Positions 24,733-33,598 of a DNA stretch of 36,237 bases are shown here, piece after piece (positions within the stretch are counted from its first letter, which is position 1; each line of letters opens with the position of its first letter). Both the position numbers and the translations under genes were made by a program. The notes under the pieces are model-generated. The model was not told the origin of the DNA. It did not search any database and saw only the letters and a list, made by a program, of their open reading frames with translations. This DNA is from Candidatus Methanoperedentaceae archaeon HGW-Methanoperedenaceae-1. Lineage in GTDB: Archaea; Halobacteriota; Methanosarcinia; Methanosarcinales; Methanoperedenaceae. The stretch spans positions 1 through 36,237 of the forward strand of contig PGYG01000006.1 of NCBI GenBank assembly GCA_002839545.1. Direction: 5' to 3'.

Positions 24733-26518
24733 ATGGGTACCTCCGGGTTTGATATTAATCCTTGGGGCTTTACTTATTCCTTTCCTGAAAGGAAGACTAA
24801 GACCGGGGTATATGCTCCTGCTTCCCATTATTGCCTTTACCAGCCTGCTGAACATGGGCGAAGGCACAGGATTTGTGACATCTTTCTTAGGATATGACTT
24901 GATATTTGGAAAGGTCGATAAATTAAGCCTTGCGTTTGGCTATGTGTTTGTCATCATGACATTCATAGGTATATTGTATTCCCTGCATGTCAAGAATAAA
25001 GGAGAGCATTTCTCTGCTGTTTTGTATGCCGGAAGCGCACTCGGTGTTGTTTTTTCCGGGGATTTCCTCACGCTTTTTGTTTTCTGGGAGGTAATGGCGT
25101 TTTCATCAGTATTCCTTATCTGGTATGGCGGAAACAAAAGCTCCTATGATGCTGGTTTCAGGTATCTTTTAGTGCATGTATTCGGCGGGCTTGTCCTGCT
25201 TGCCGGCATCATAATGCGTTTAGTAAATACAGGTTCTATCGAATTCGGTCCTATTGACTTTGGTACCACGGACTCCTACTTAATATTGATTGGTTTCATG
25301 ATAAACGCGGCTGTGCCACCTCTTCATGCATGGCTCTCTGATGCATATCCTGAAGCCTCTATCACCGGTGCTGTGTTCCTGAGCGCGTTCACTACCAAGA
25401 CTGCTGTTTACGTATTGCTCAGGTCATTCTCAGGTGTTGAGATATTAGTATGGTTCGGTGCAATAATGGCAATATTCGGCGTAGTATATGCAGTTCTTGA
25501 AAACGATATACGCCGGCTTCTTGCATACCATATCATCAGCCAGGTAGGCTATATGGTCGCAGGAGTCGGGATGGGGACGATGCTCGCAGTGAACGGCTCA
25601 GTAGCTCATGCTTTTTCCCATATACTTTATAAGGGTCTGCTATTCATGGGCGCGGGTGCTGTCATACATATGACTGGAAGAAGAAAACTCACAGAACTGG
25701 GCGGTCTATACAAGACTATGCCTATAACATTGGGCTTATACATGATAGGCGCATTTGCGATTTCAGCATTCCCATTGTTTAGCGGTTTTGTCAGTAAATC
25801 CATGGTAATTTCTGCGGCGGCTCATGAGCATCTGCCATTGATATGGCTTATGCTGACACTTGCATCAGCAGGCACATTCTTACATACCGGTCTCAAGCTG
25901 CCTTATTTCACTTTCTTTGCTAAGGATGCTGGAATAAAAGCAAAAGAGCCGCCTGTAAACATGCTTCTTGCTATGGGATTGGCAGCATTTTTGAATATCC
26001 TTATCGGAGTATATCCTGCTGCGCTCTATAATCTTCTTCCCAATCCGGTTGACTATGTTCCATACACATCAGAACATGTAGTTTGGACATTGCAGGTACT
26101 TCTGTTCACTGCTCTTGGATTTTTTATGTTGCGGAACAAACTTGGCGGTGAAAATACGATTAGCGTGGACACCGACTGGTTCTACAGGAAAGGGAGCAAA
26201 GTGTTTATGTGGTTTATAGAGAAACCCCTCTCTATTGCTGCACAGATACCAGTAACTATATTCCAGCGAATTGCTGATTATCTTATCTGGCTTGGAAAGA
26301 ACCCCACACGGGCAATCTTCCTTTATGCAGGTACCGTAGTGTTTAAACTGTTTGGCAGATTTCCGGGAATGCCGCCGCATGCTTCAGGAAAACTCCTTGA
26401 AGAAGAGTGGAAAAATTATCCTGGCGAGCCTGTAATAAAATCACCAATCGGGGATAGCGTTATTCTTGTGCTGATATTCATGGCAGTATATGCTGTTTAT
26501 TACTATATTGTGGCATGA
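24725..26518 (+). CDS. antiporter subunit, MrpA/NuoL-like (third large subunit) with C-terminal extension
   Basis: 597 residues. The antiporter core has Glu122 (LFVFWEVMAFSSVF), Lys225 (SAFTTKTAVYVLL), LHAWLSDAYPEASITGAVFL and the Lys/His helices later on (NDIRRLLAYHIISQVGYM, HAFSHILYKGLLFMGAG). After about residue 480 it carries an extension with a long amphipathic stretch (YRKGSKVFMWFIEKPLSIAA, RIADYLIWLGKNP) and a final helix. The extension recalls the lateral helix of NuoL. It could bridge subunits of the complex. This is the last gene of the operon. hdrC begins 173 bases later. Confidence 0.92.
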   Translation: MNEWVPPGLILILGALLIPFLKGRLRPGYMLLLPIIAFTSLLNMGEGTGFVTSFLGYDLIFGKVDKLSLAFGYVFVIMTFIGILYSLHVKNKGEHFSAVLYAGSALGVVFSGDFLTLFVFWEVMAFSSVFLIWYGGNKSSYDAGFRYLLVHVFGGLVLLAGIIMRLVNTGSIEFGPIDFGTTDSYLILIGFMINAAVPPLHAWLSDAYPEASITGAVFLSAFTTKTAVYVLLRSFSGVEILVWFGAIMAIFGVVYAVLENDIRRLLAYHIISQVGYMVAGVGMGTMLAVNGSVAHAFSHILYKGLLFMGAGAVIHMTGRRKLTELGGLYKTMPITLGLYMIGAFAISAFPLFSGFVSKSMVISAAAHEHLPLIWLMLTLASAGTFLHTGLKLPYFTFFAKDAGIKAKEPPVNMLLAMGLAAFLNILIGVYPAALYNLLPNPVDYVPYTSEHVVWTLQVLLFTALGFFMLRNKLGGENTISVDTDWFYRKGSKVFMWFIEKPLSIAAQIPVTIFQRIADYLIWLGKNPTRAIFLYAGTVVFKLFGRFPGMPPHASGKLLEEEWKNYPGEPVIKSPIGDSVILVLIFMAVYAVYYYIVA

Positions 26519-26691
26519 ATCAACTAAGGATTAACTTTTGAGATTTTTGGGTTGTGAATAAAATACGAATGAAGGGAATAAGAGCGCTAAAAAATCCAAC
26601 GAAATGATATTGAGGCTCAAAACCCAACTCCTCACCCCTCCTTCTCCCTCCTTAAAATATCTTAAATATTAGTTTACCCATTATCCAATCA

Positions 26692-27135
26692 ATGAAAAAT
26701 CCTGAAATCCTCACATGTTTCCAGTGCGGCACCTGCCATGCAAGCTGTCCGTCTGGAAAGTACACAAGCCTCAATGTCAGGAAGATTATCCGGGATTCCA
26801 CAAGGAAAGATATCTCGGAAGAACCTGAACTCTGGATGTGTACCACATGCTACAACTGCCAGGAGCGGTGCCCGCGCGGGATAAAAGTCACGGACTGCGT
26901 ACTTACCCTGAGAAGTGAAGCCGTTAAAAAAGGCATCATACTCCCTGCCCACAGGAAAGTATGTGCGTTCCTTATCGAAACAGGACACGCCATCCCGCTT
27001 GATGAAAAGCACAACTCCATCCGGGAAAAGCTCGGACTTGGCATGCCGGAAACTGTCAGCAAATACCCGAAAGCCCTCAAAGAAGTAAAAACACTTCTTA
27101 ACTCAACTAAATTTCCAGAGCTGGTAAACGAATGA
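26692..27135 (+). CDS. hdrC: heterodisulfide reductase subunit C
   Basis: Iron-sulfur subunit that passes electrons to HdrB, where CoM-S-S-CoB is reduced. 147 residues with two ferredoxin motifs, C9-C12-C15-C19 (CFQCGTCHASCP) and C50-C53-C56-C60 (CTTCYNCQERCP), for two [4Fe-4S] clusters. The ATG at 26692 overlaps nothing upstream; hdrB starts inside its stop (ATGA overlap). No hdrA is in the window, so the flavin subunit must come from elsewhere. Confidence 0.95.
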   Translation: MKNPEILTCFQCGTCHASCPSGKYTSLNVRKIIRDSTRKDISEEPELWMCTTCYNCQERCPRGIKVTDCVLTLRSEAVKKGIILPAHRKVCAFLIETGHAIPLDEKHNSIREKLGLGMPETVSKYPKALKEVKTLLNSTKFPELVNE

Positions 27136-28040
27136 AGGAATTATCACTTTTCCTTGGATGCCTTATCCCGAACAGGTACCCTGGGATTGAAAAAGCCACA
27201 AAGCTTGTTCTTGACAGGCTGGACATAAAATGGAGTGAACTTAAAGAGGCTTCGTGCTGTCCTGCGCCAGGAGTTTTCCGTTCATTTGACAGGACTACGT
27301 GGCTTACTCTTGCATCAAGGAACCTTGTACTTGCAGAAAACAAAAACACTGACATACTGACAATCTGCAACGGTTGTTTCAGTTCACTCATGGACGCAAA
27401 CAACATCCTGAAAAACGACGAAACCGCGCGGGATGAAGTTAACACCCATCTTAAAAAAATCAACATGGAATACAAAGGCACAATTGAAGTCAGGCACATA
27501 ACCGAATTCCTTTACAGGGAAATAGGTGCGGAAAAACTAAACCATGCAATCGAAAAACCCCTTGAACTGAACGTGGCAGTCCATTACGGATGCCATCTCA
27601 TGAAACCCACAAAAGACAGGAAACTCGGCGGCGCTGAATGCCCTGTATTCTTTGACGAGCTTGTTGAGGCGCTGGGTGCAGTAAGTGTGCCCTATGAAGG
27701 AAAAACAAGCTGCTGCGGTGCTGGCGGCGGTGTGAGGTCTGCAATGCTTGAAACCTCCTTTGAGATGACAGGATACAAGCTTACGCGTATGAAAAAAGCA
27801 GGCGTTGACTGTATCGTGAATGCGTGCCCGTTCTGCCACATGCAGTATGATACAGGACAGGCAGAACTTGCAAAAGCAGGGAAGAAATACGACCTTCCGG
27901 TTGTTCACTACAGCCAGCTTCTGGGAATGGCGCTTGGATACTCGCCTGAAGAAGTCGGGCTGCACTTAAATGAGATTGTAAACCCGGAATTTGAGGCAAA
28001 AATACGGCTCATACAGAAGCAGGACTTATCCGCAGTATAA
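27132..28040 (+). CDS. hdrB: heterodisulfide reductase subunit B
   Basis: Catalytic subunit that reduces the heterodisulfide CoM-S-S-CoB through two unusual non-cubane Fe-S clusters. 302 residues with two complete CCG domains: C10, C42-C43, C79 and C82; then C154, C194-C195, C232 and C235. The pattern matches cytoplasmic HdrB of methanogens. Coupled to hdrC by a 4-base overlap. A structured repeat follows 24 bases after the stop. Confidence 0.95.
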   Translation: MKELSLFLGCLIPNRYPGIEKATKLVLDRLDIKWSELKEASCCPAPGVFRSFDRTTWLTLASRNLVLAENKNTDILTICNGCFSSLMDANNILKNDETARDEVNTHLKKINMEYKGTIEVRHITEFLYREIGAEKLNHAIEKPLELNVAVHYGCHLMKPTKDRKLGGAECPVFFDELVEALGAVSVPYEGKTSCCGAGGGVRSAMLETSFEMTGYKLTRMKKAGVDCIVNACPFCHMQYDTGQAELAKAGKKYDLPVVHYSQLLGMALGYSPEEVGLHLNEIVNPEFEAKIRLIQKQDLSAV

Positions 28041-28064
28041 TGATAACGGGGAAAAGGAGGAGGG

Positions 28065-28120
28065 TAGTGGGCAGGAGGGGATTTTGGGTGGTGTTATTAA
28101 AAATGTTTGTCTGCCCACTA
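28065..28120 (+). repeat. inverted-repeat element, copy B
   Basis: Ten-base arms TAGTGGGCAG (28065-28074) and CTGCCCACTA (28111-28120) pair perfectly around a 36-base interior. Starting just before and running into this element are four G-runs of three or more (28062-28087), which fit a G-quadruplex rule. It resembles the element at 180-231 when that is read in the minus sense. It lies just after the hdrB stop. Confidence 0.55.
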
Positions 28121-28170
28121 TAATTCGTATATGTGCGAACATAATATTTATAGTTTATCCATCTGTATGA

Positions 28171-28178
28171 TTTAAATA
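28171..28178 (+). promoter_or_regulatory. TATA box of the dus-AOR operon
   Basis: tttaaata, with its centre about 34 bases before the ATG at 28209. This places the transcript start near 28200, downstream of the alternative GTG at 28194, which supports the ATG. Confidence 0.4.
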
Positions 28179-28208
28179 AATTAAAAATTGTAAGTGCCCT
28201 TAAAAAAA

Positions 28209-29186
28209 ATGAATATCGGGAAATTAAGATTAAAAGGCAACCTTGTCCTTGCGCCCATGGCAGACGTAACAAACCTGCCGTTTAGGTTACTCTGCAAAAA
28301 GTATGGCGCATCACTTGTCTATTCCGAAATGATTGCCTCGGATGCAGTCATCCGCCATAACAGGAAAAGCATAATCCGCGGGCTTACATGCAATGACGAA
28401 AGACCGCTTGGGTTGCAGCTTCTTGGCTCTTGTGCGCAGGTTATGGCAGATTCTGCCCTCATATTGCATGAGACGTATAAACCTGAACTCTTTGACGTGA
28501 ATATCGGATGCCCTGACTATAAAATTATGAAACACGGATGCGGCTCTGCATTACTGAGGACTCCTGCGGCAATCCGTGACATCATAACACAGCTTTGCGG
28601 CTCACTTGATGTTCCGGTTACTGCAAAAATGAGGATAACGGGTAATCTTGATGAAACACTAAAGCTCGCGCGGTGTATAGAAAGCTCTGGCGCAAGCGCA
28701 CTTTCTGTTCACGGGAAAACACCGGGACAGAAGTATGCCGGAACGTCAAACCTTGAATTTATTAAAAAGATTAAGCGCGAACTTTCCATTCCGGTAATTG
28801 CAAACGGCGGTATTAATAACGAGGAAACGGCAAAGCATGTGCTTGAATACACAGGATGCGATGGGTTAATGATAGGCAGGGCTGTAATCGGGGCTCCATT
28901 CCTTTTCAGGAGGATTTCACATTACCTTGATAAAGGCGAACTCCTGCCTCTAAGGACATTCGGGGAAACGGTTGATGACCTTCTTGAGTATTGCGAATTA
29001 TCGCGGAAGTTCGGTCTGCTGACGTACAGTGATTTCAAACTGAAATGCCAGTGGTTTGTCAGGGGCGGGGAGAACGTAAGAACTGTCCGTAAAAAGATAA
29101 ATGATGCAAAAGACCTTGAATCCGTGATTGGCATTGTTCGGGACTTGAAAGAGGATACATCTTTAATACAAAAAACCCCTTTCTGA
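28209..29186 (+). CDS. tRNA-dihydrouridine synthase family protein
   Basis: FMN-dependent reduction of uridine in tRNA. 325 residues from the ATG at 28209 (a GTG at 28194 is less likely). The TIM-barrel start LVLAPMADVTNLPFRLLCKK, the YSEMIASDAVI stretch, the NIGCP motif with the catalytic Cys101, and SVHGKTPGQKYAG are all typical. The flavin-phosphate region (VIANGGINNEE, CDGLMIGRAVIGAPFLF) and the C-terminal helical tRNA-binding domain follow. AOR begins 5 bases past the stop, so they probably share a transcript without an obvious functional link. Confidence 0.93.
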   Translation: MNIGKLRLKGNLVLAPMADVTNLPFRLLCKKYGASLVYSEMIASDAVIRHNRKSIIRGLTCNDERPLGLQLLGSCAQVMADSALILHETYKPELFDVNIGCPDYKIMKHGCGSALLRTPAAIRDIITQLCGSLDVPVTAKMRITGNLDETLKLARCIESSGASALSVHGKTPGQKYAGTSNLEFIKKIKRELSIPVIANGGINNEETAKHVLEYTGCDGLMIGRAVIGAPFLFRRISHYLDKGELLPLRTFGETVDDLLEYCELSRKFGLLTYSDFKLKCQWFVRGGENVRTVRKKINDAKDLESVIGIVRDLKEDTSLIQKTPF

Positions 29187-29191
29187 ATACC

Positions 29192-30907
29192 ATGTACGGA
29201 TGGAGCGGTAAAACCGTCACTGTTGATTTAACAGACAGTAAAATCACGGAAAATAAAATCGACCCCAATATCCTGCGCTCGTTTATCGGAGGCAGGGGAC
29301 TCGGTGTAAAACTGTATTACGATTCCGTATCTCCTGAGCTTGACCCACTGAGTCCTGAAAATCCCCTGATATTCGCAACAGGACCTCTTACAGGCACAGC
29401 CGCGCCCCTGTCAGGCAGGCATTCAATGGTAACACGCTCACCGCTTACAGGAACTATTTTCAATTCAAGCGCTGGCGGCTTTTTCGGGAAGGAATTGAAA
29501 TTTGCTGGAATTGATGCGCTTATCATAAATGGCAGGGCGCAAGAGCCTGTTTACCTCTCAATCAAAAACGATGACATTAGTATCCTTAAAGCAGACAAAT
29601 TGTGGGGAAAGAACGTGCGGGAATGTACGGACATTTTAAAACCAGAGGGTAGCGTGGCATGCATCGGGCGCGCAGGTGAGAAACTTGTTCCAATTGCAAA
29701 TATCATGAACGATTATATCCATGCCTGCGGAAGGGGCGGGCTTGGTGCAGTCATGGGTTCAAAGATGCTAAAAGCGGTTGTGGTGAAAGGAAGTACAAAA
29801 CCAGAAATAGCAGATGAAGCTGCGTTCGCAAAAGCGCGGGACGAGGCGCTGAGACAGCTTTACGAAGGTCCGATGCGCTCAAAAAGCCTCTCCACCTACG
29901 GGACATCATCCCTTATGAACCTGATAAATTACAATAAGATGCTGCCAACACAAAACTTCAGGAAAAGCGAGTTCACTGATGCTGATAAAGTCTCAGGCGA
30001 GTTCATGAAGGAAAACTACGAACTCAGGAACCATGCGTGTTACAACTGCATTATCGCATGTAAGCATATCATAAAAAGCGGCGCGTTTGAGGGGCATGAG
30101 ATTCCTGAATACGAGACATTGTGGGCGTTCGGACCTGATAATAACAATGCCGACATGGATGAGATAATCCGCGCAAACAGGATGTGCAACGAGTACGGGA
30201 TAGATACAATTTCATCAGGCTCAACCATTGCTGCGTATGCTGAACTCATGGGCAAGGATTTCAATGACCTGGCAGGACTTGTCAGGAAAATCGGGGAAAA
30301 AGAAGATGTAGGAGCGGAACTCGGAAAAGGCTCAAAATCCCTTGCAGAATCCAGCGGGAAAAATGTATCCATGACGTCAAAAGGACTTGAACTGCCTGCG
30401 TACGACCCGCGCGGTGTTTACGGTCAGGCGCTCTCCTATGCCACATCAAACCGCGGGGGATGCCACCTCAGGGGTTACATGATTCCGCGCGAGGTTTTCG
30501 GGAAGCCGGTGAAAATCGAGCGCAAGAGTTTTACTGGAAAAGCAGGACTATTGATTGGCTCCCAGAACGAGAATGCAGTTATGGATTCACTGGTACTGTG
30601 CATTTTCGCCTGGTTATATATTCCTGTAACTGAGTTTGCCAGTTTGCTAAGTGCTGCAACAGGGATTGATTATTCTACCAGTGAGTTCAAAAAATGCGGA
30701 GAGCGGATATGGAACCTTGAGCGGATGTTCAATAACAGCGCAGGTTTTTCACGGGAGGACGACAGCCTGCCTGAGCGGTTTTTCGGTAATGGTGGAATAA
30801 ACAGGGATGAGTTTGGGAGCGCGTTGGATGAATATTACATCTTAAGGGGATGGGATGAAAACGGTGTGCCGACAGTGGAGAAGCTGAAGGAGTTGGAACT
30901 TTTGTAA
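29192..30907 (+). CDS. aldehyde:ferredoxin oxidoreductase family protein (tungstopterin)
   Basis: 571 residues, slightly short of the usual 600-plus. N-terminal domain: GRGLGVKLYYDSVSP, FATGPLTGTAAPLSGRHSMV and GGFFGKELKFAGIDALII, as in the AOR family. Cluster cysteines C283-x2-C286-x3-C290 (ACYNCIIACKH) and a later Cys near 470 (LVLCIF) provide four ligands for [4Fe-4S]. It would oxidise aldehydes to carboxylates, or run in reverse, with ferredoxin as partner and a tungsten bis-pyranopterin cofactor. The substrate cannot be told from sequence. It lies 5 bases after the dihydrouridine synthase and converges on hepT. Confidence 0.92.
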   Translation: MYGWSGKTVTVDLTDSKITENKIDPNILRSFIGGRGLGVKLYYDSVSPELDPLSPENPLIFATGPLTGTAAPLSGRHSMVTRSPLTGTIFNSSAGGFFGKELKFAGIDALIINGRAQEPVYLSIKNDDISILKADKLWGKNVRECTDILKPEGSVACIGRAGEKLVPIANIMNDYIHACGRGGLGAVMGSKMLKAVVVKGSTKPEIADEAAFAKARDEALRQLYEGPMRSKSLSTYGTSSLMNLINYNKMLPTQNFRKSEFTDADKVSGEFMKENYELRNHACYNCIIACKHIIKSGAFEGHEIPEYETLWAFGPDNNNADMDEIIRANRMCNEYGIDTISSGSTIAAYAELMGKDFNDLAGLVRKIGEKEDVGAELGKGSKSLAESSGKNVSMTSKGLELPAYDPRGVYGQALSYATSNRGGCHLRGYMIPREVFGKPVKIERKSFTGKAGLLIGSQNENAVMDSLVLCIFAWLYIPVTEFASLLSAATGIDYSTSEFKKCGERIWNLERMFNNSAGFSREDDSLPERFFGNGGINRDEFGSALDEYYILRGWDENGVPTVEKLKELELL

Positions 30908-30926
30908 TGTTTCAATGTAAATATTT

Positions 30927-31358
30927 TTAATATTTATTTTTTTCTAAATATGATATAATGGCTGTTTCAAATTTATAGAAATCATCTAAATAATTACTTA
31001 CGTTATGATAGACCATTTCATCATTAACATGCCCGTAACGGTGAATCAGGATATTTCTAAAACCTTTCAAGTCTTTTAGCTTTTCACCAAATTCATGAGT
31101 TAATATTCCATTTTCAATAAGAATATCGAAAATATTTTCTTCATTTGAAGGTAAACCCAACTTTTGCGCGGAAACGATCATTGCCGACACATTTATCAAT
31201 GATTCTATCGCGACTTCAACCGTTTTTTCGCATGCTCTCCTTTTGATAAGGTTATGCAGATATTCTTCCTCCTCTGGCAGCATTTCCTGCAATTCTTTGA
31301 CATATCCTGTCATCTCATCAAGCTTTGTGAAAATGCGCTCCCTGTCTGTTCGTTCCAA
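30927..31358 (-). CDS. hepT: HepT-like HEPN toxin (DUF86)
   Basis: 143 residues, alpha-helical. The catalytic R-x4-H-x-Y motif (R101, H106, Y108; RNILIHRY) is intact, as in HepT RNases. Members cleave RNA and are neutralised by MntA, which adds AMP groups to the tyrosine. It lies 3 bases downstream of mntA in one operon. The 3' end contains a T-rich stretch that also ends the convergent AOR transcript. The similarity to characterised HepT is at the pattern level. Confidence 0.88.
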   Translation of the reverse strand: MERTDRERIFTKLDEMTGYVKELQEMLPEEEEYLHNLIKRRACEKTVEVAIESLINVSAMIVSAQKLGLPSNEENIFDILIENGILTHEFGEKLKDLKGFRNILIHRYGHVNDEMVYHNVSNYLDDFYKFETAIISYLEKNKY

Positions 31359-31361
31359 ATT

Positions 31362-31766
31362 TTATACCCCCATACCTGAATAATATAATTCAAGGTGCGG
31401 TTTAAAATCCTCGAATTCCCTGATGGTTTTCATGAAAATATTAAAAATATCTTTATAATCCCTGTAATAGATTACTTCGCCAGTTGACAGGATTTCATTC
31501 TGGATATACAACGGTAAATCCTGGAAGGTTTGAATATCAAATTTACTGCTGACCCTGCCGAGGATTTTTACCCTGAAATCAAATCTCTCCTTTTTATCGC
31601 CATCATGATAAACTGCAATATCAATATCGGATAAACTTGTGTTCTCCCCTTTTGCCGCTGACCCGTATAGCACTATGAATCTGATATTCGCTTCTCCGAT
31701 GTCTTTTATCTTTGTAATGACACTGGATATGCCAGGTTCCATAGGTTTTTTTGAATCCACTTTCAT
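31362..31766 (-). CDS. mntA: MntA-like nucleotidyltransferase antitoxin
   Basis: 134 residues. The catalytic GS-x10-DxD is at G35-S36 and D47/D49 (LYGSAAKG, SDIDIAVY), and a third acidic residue lies in SKFDIQTF near residue 79. This is the minimal nucleotidyltransferase that AMPylates the partner HEPN toxin. The typical order mntA then hepT is kept. In contrast to the remnant at 4.3 kb, this pair is intact. The region 31767-31934 before it holds its promoter; no other gene is seen there. Confidence 0.88.
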   Translation of the reverse strand: MKVDSKKPMEPGISSVITKIKDIGEANIRFIVLYGSAAKGENTSLSDIDIAVYHDGDKKERFDFRVKILGRVSSKFDIQTFQDLPLYIQNEILSTGEVIYYRDYKDIFNIFMKTIREFEDFKPHLELYYSGMGV

Positions 31767-31934
31767 TGAGCAATCTCTTCTTATACCTTTGATGTATTTT
31801 TTAGGTTCTTTCCTTGAAAATCATTTGACATTATATTATATTGTTGGATTCGTATTTAATACTTCGGAGCTTCTTATTAAAATAACACACTGCATACGCT
31901 CATTATTCAGCATGGGAAAATGCTGTACTTTCTG

Positions 31935-33167
31935 CTATAACACCGTACTTTTCCTGAGCCAGTCGATATCGCTCTGGTATAATTCCCGCAAATCCTTTAA
32001 CCCAAGCCTCAGCATCGCAACCCGGCTGACGCCAAGACCCCATGCAAGAACCGGATGTTTAATACCAAGCGGGGATGTGACTTCTTTCCTGAAAACACCT
32101 GCGCCGCCGAGTTCAACCCATCGTCCCATGCTTTCGATATAAACTTCAGGTTCAACGCTTGGCTCAGTGTACGGGAAGTATCCGGGTCTGAACCTGACTT
32201 CCTCAAATCCCATGCGGTGATAGAACTCTGTCAGGAGGGCGAGCAGGTTATTGAAACTCACGCCTTTGTCCATGACAACGCCTTCAAGCTGTTCGAATTC
32301 AGGAGTATGTGTCGGGTCGATAGCCTCGCGCCTGTATGCACGGTCGATGCAGAAGGCTTTCACAGGCGGGTCAGGATGTTCTGCGAGGTATTTTATTGTG
32401 ACTGCTGTTGTATGAGTCCTCAGTACTTGTTTACGTGCAATATCCTCGCTCCATTTTCCGCCCCAGCCTGTTGAGCCGGCGTTCCCTCCGGTTTCATGCA
32501 TGTTTTTTACAGGGGCTACATAACTGTCCGGCAGGTCGCATGTGGTATCAAGGTGGAAAGTGTCCTGCATCTCACGTGCAGGATGGTCCTGGGGCTGGAA
32601 CAGGGCATCGAAGTTCCAGAAGGAGCTCTGTACGATGTCGCCTTTGATTTCTGTGAAGCCCATGTCAAGGAAAATCCTGCGCATCTCGTTTATGAGGCGC
32701 TGGTACGGGTGTATTTTCGCGCCGTAAACGGGTTTTACAGGTGTATGGATGTTATAAGGGCGGATTTTTGCGGTTTTCCATGAGCCGCTTGTGATTATTG
32801 TGGGTGTGAGCTGGGCGATTTGTTCTTCTATAGTAATGCCGGAAGCTGCAAGGGTTTTACCGGATGCGGTGATTGTTATGGTGCGGGTTTTTTTCTCTGT
32901 TTTTTCAACGAGTTTTCGTTTTATTAGGTCTTTTACGCTGTCCCCTGCAGATGATGACGGTGCGTCCTGAAGCTTTGTGAGGATGTTTTCGTCCTCCCCT
33001 GTATCGGCTTTACCTGTCGGGATGAGCATGTCTTTTTCGATGTTTGCCCATTTCTTGTTCCTGAGCCAGCCAAGGGCAATTCCCACCATCTGGGGGGGGA
33101 ATTTCTTTTTCAATTCGGAAAGCGGCGTTGCCCCGGTGATGGAGTTGATTATCTGGCGTTCCGGCAA
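31935..33167 (-). CDS. pheS: phenylalanyl-tRNA synthetase alpha subunit, main part; 5' part out of frame
   Basis: Class II catalytic core of PheRS alpha, about 410 residues. [71 protein letters not shown] and [20 protein letters not shown] are all intact. The listed start is a TTG inside the conserved stretch [11 protein letters not shown], not a normal gene start. In-frame sequence continues upstream as AQEG, DQY and so on to a stop near 33223. The missing N-terminal winged-helix part lies in another frame (33336 downward). About 20 residues usually found between the two parts also seem absent. No pheT is in the window. Confidence 0.88.
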   Translation of the reverse strand: MPERQIINSITGATPLSELKKKFPPQMVGIALGWLRNKKWANIEKDMLIPTGKADTGEDENILTKLQDAPSSSAGDSVKDLIKRKLVEKTEKKTRTITITASGKTLAASGITIEEQIAQLTPTIITSGSWKTAKIRPYNIHTPVKPVYGAKIHPYQRLINEMRRIFLDMGFTEIKGDIVQSSFWNFDALFQPQDHPAREMQDTFHLDTTCDLPDSYVAPVKNMHETGGNAGSTGWGGKWSEDIARKQVLRTHTTAVTIKYLAEHPDPPVKAFCIDRAYRREAIDPTHTPEFEQLEGVVMDKGVSFNNLLALLTEFYHRMGFEEVRFRPGYFPYTEPSVEPEVYIESMGRWVELGGAGVFRKEVTSPLGIKHPVLAWGLGVSRVAMLRLGLKDLRELYQSDIDWLRKSTVL

Positions 33168-33336
33168 GCCTTCTTGTGCGTACTGGTCCTTTCTCAGCCA
33201 GCAGGAATGCTGACTGCATGGCTGCTTCGATGTTTAATCCTGAAGTTTGTGCGAGTTCTTCGGGTGGGATTTTGTCTTTTTTGGCAATAGCCTGCAAAAC
33301 ATGTTTTTCGTTGTTGGTGAGATTTACTTCGTTCAT
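33010..33336 (-). pseudogene. pheS: 5' part of pheS, shifted out of frame
   Basis: The first 50 or so residues ([46 protein letters not shown]) look like the N-terminal winged-helix domain of archaeal PheS. After roughly 33190 the frame leaves the family and reads a non-homologous tail to 33010, while the family sequence goes on in the next frame. The switch lies near 33188-33195. A deletion, an assembly or sequencing error, or (less likely) a +1 frameshift could explain it. A real pseudogene is unlikely unless another pheS exists. Confidence 0.6.
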
Positions 33337-33482
33337 AAGCCATCACGCTCGCAGCTTTAGAATGAACAGCACGATATTTAATGATTTGGAAAATATCAGT
33401 TCAGGAAATTTGAAAATCCAGATGGACGGGATAAACTGAGTGGCAAAAAAATATATTTCAACTCAATAAGCAATTACATAAA

Positions 33483-33546
33483 AACATTTATAGGCAAAAA
33501 CGGCAACAAGCTATGCATCTTTCAAGTACACGGTATAGGTGACTGC
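33483..33546 (+). repeat. 64-bp dispersed repeat, copy R2
   Basis: The partner of 10809-10872: same length, no gaps, 10 differences counted by eye. It lies 100 bases upstream of the NACHT gene, in the same direction. The frame that is open in both copies continues here past the repeat to a stop at about 33610, through WMEEDL. No ATG start precedes it in this frame. Confidence 0.6.
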
Positions 33547-33598
33547 TGGATGGAGGAGGATTTATGCTCGGATTTTAGGTTAGGAGATATAATATACC

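Noticed and set aside
26618-26657. C-rich stretch before hdrC that looks a little like the A/B structured repeats
   Set aside because: It lacks the paired arms; the likeness is limited to C-runs, so it was not counted as a third copy.
33188-33195. Programmed +1 frameshift in pheS
   Set aside because: No clear slippery site or stimulating structure is visible, and a linker seems to be missing, so a deletion or assembly error is the simpler reading.
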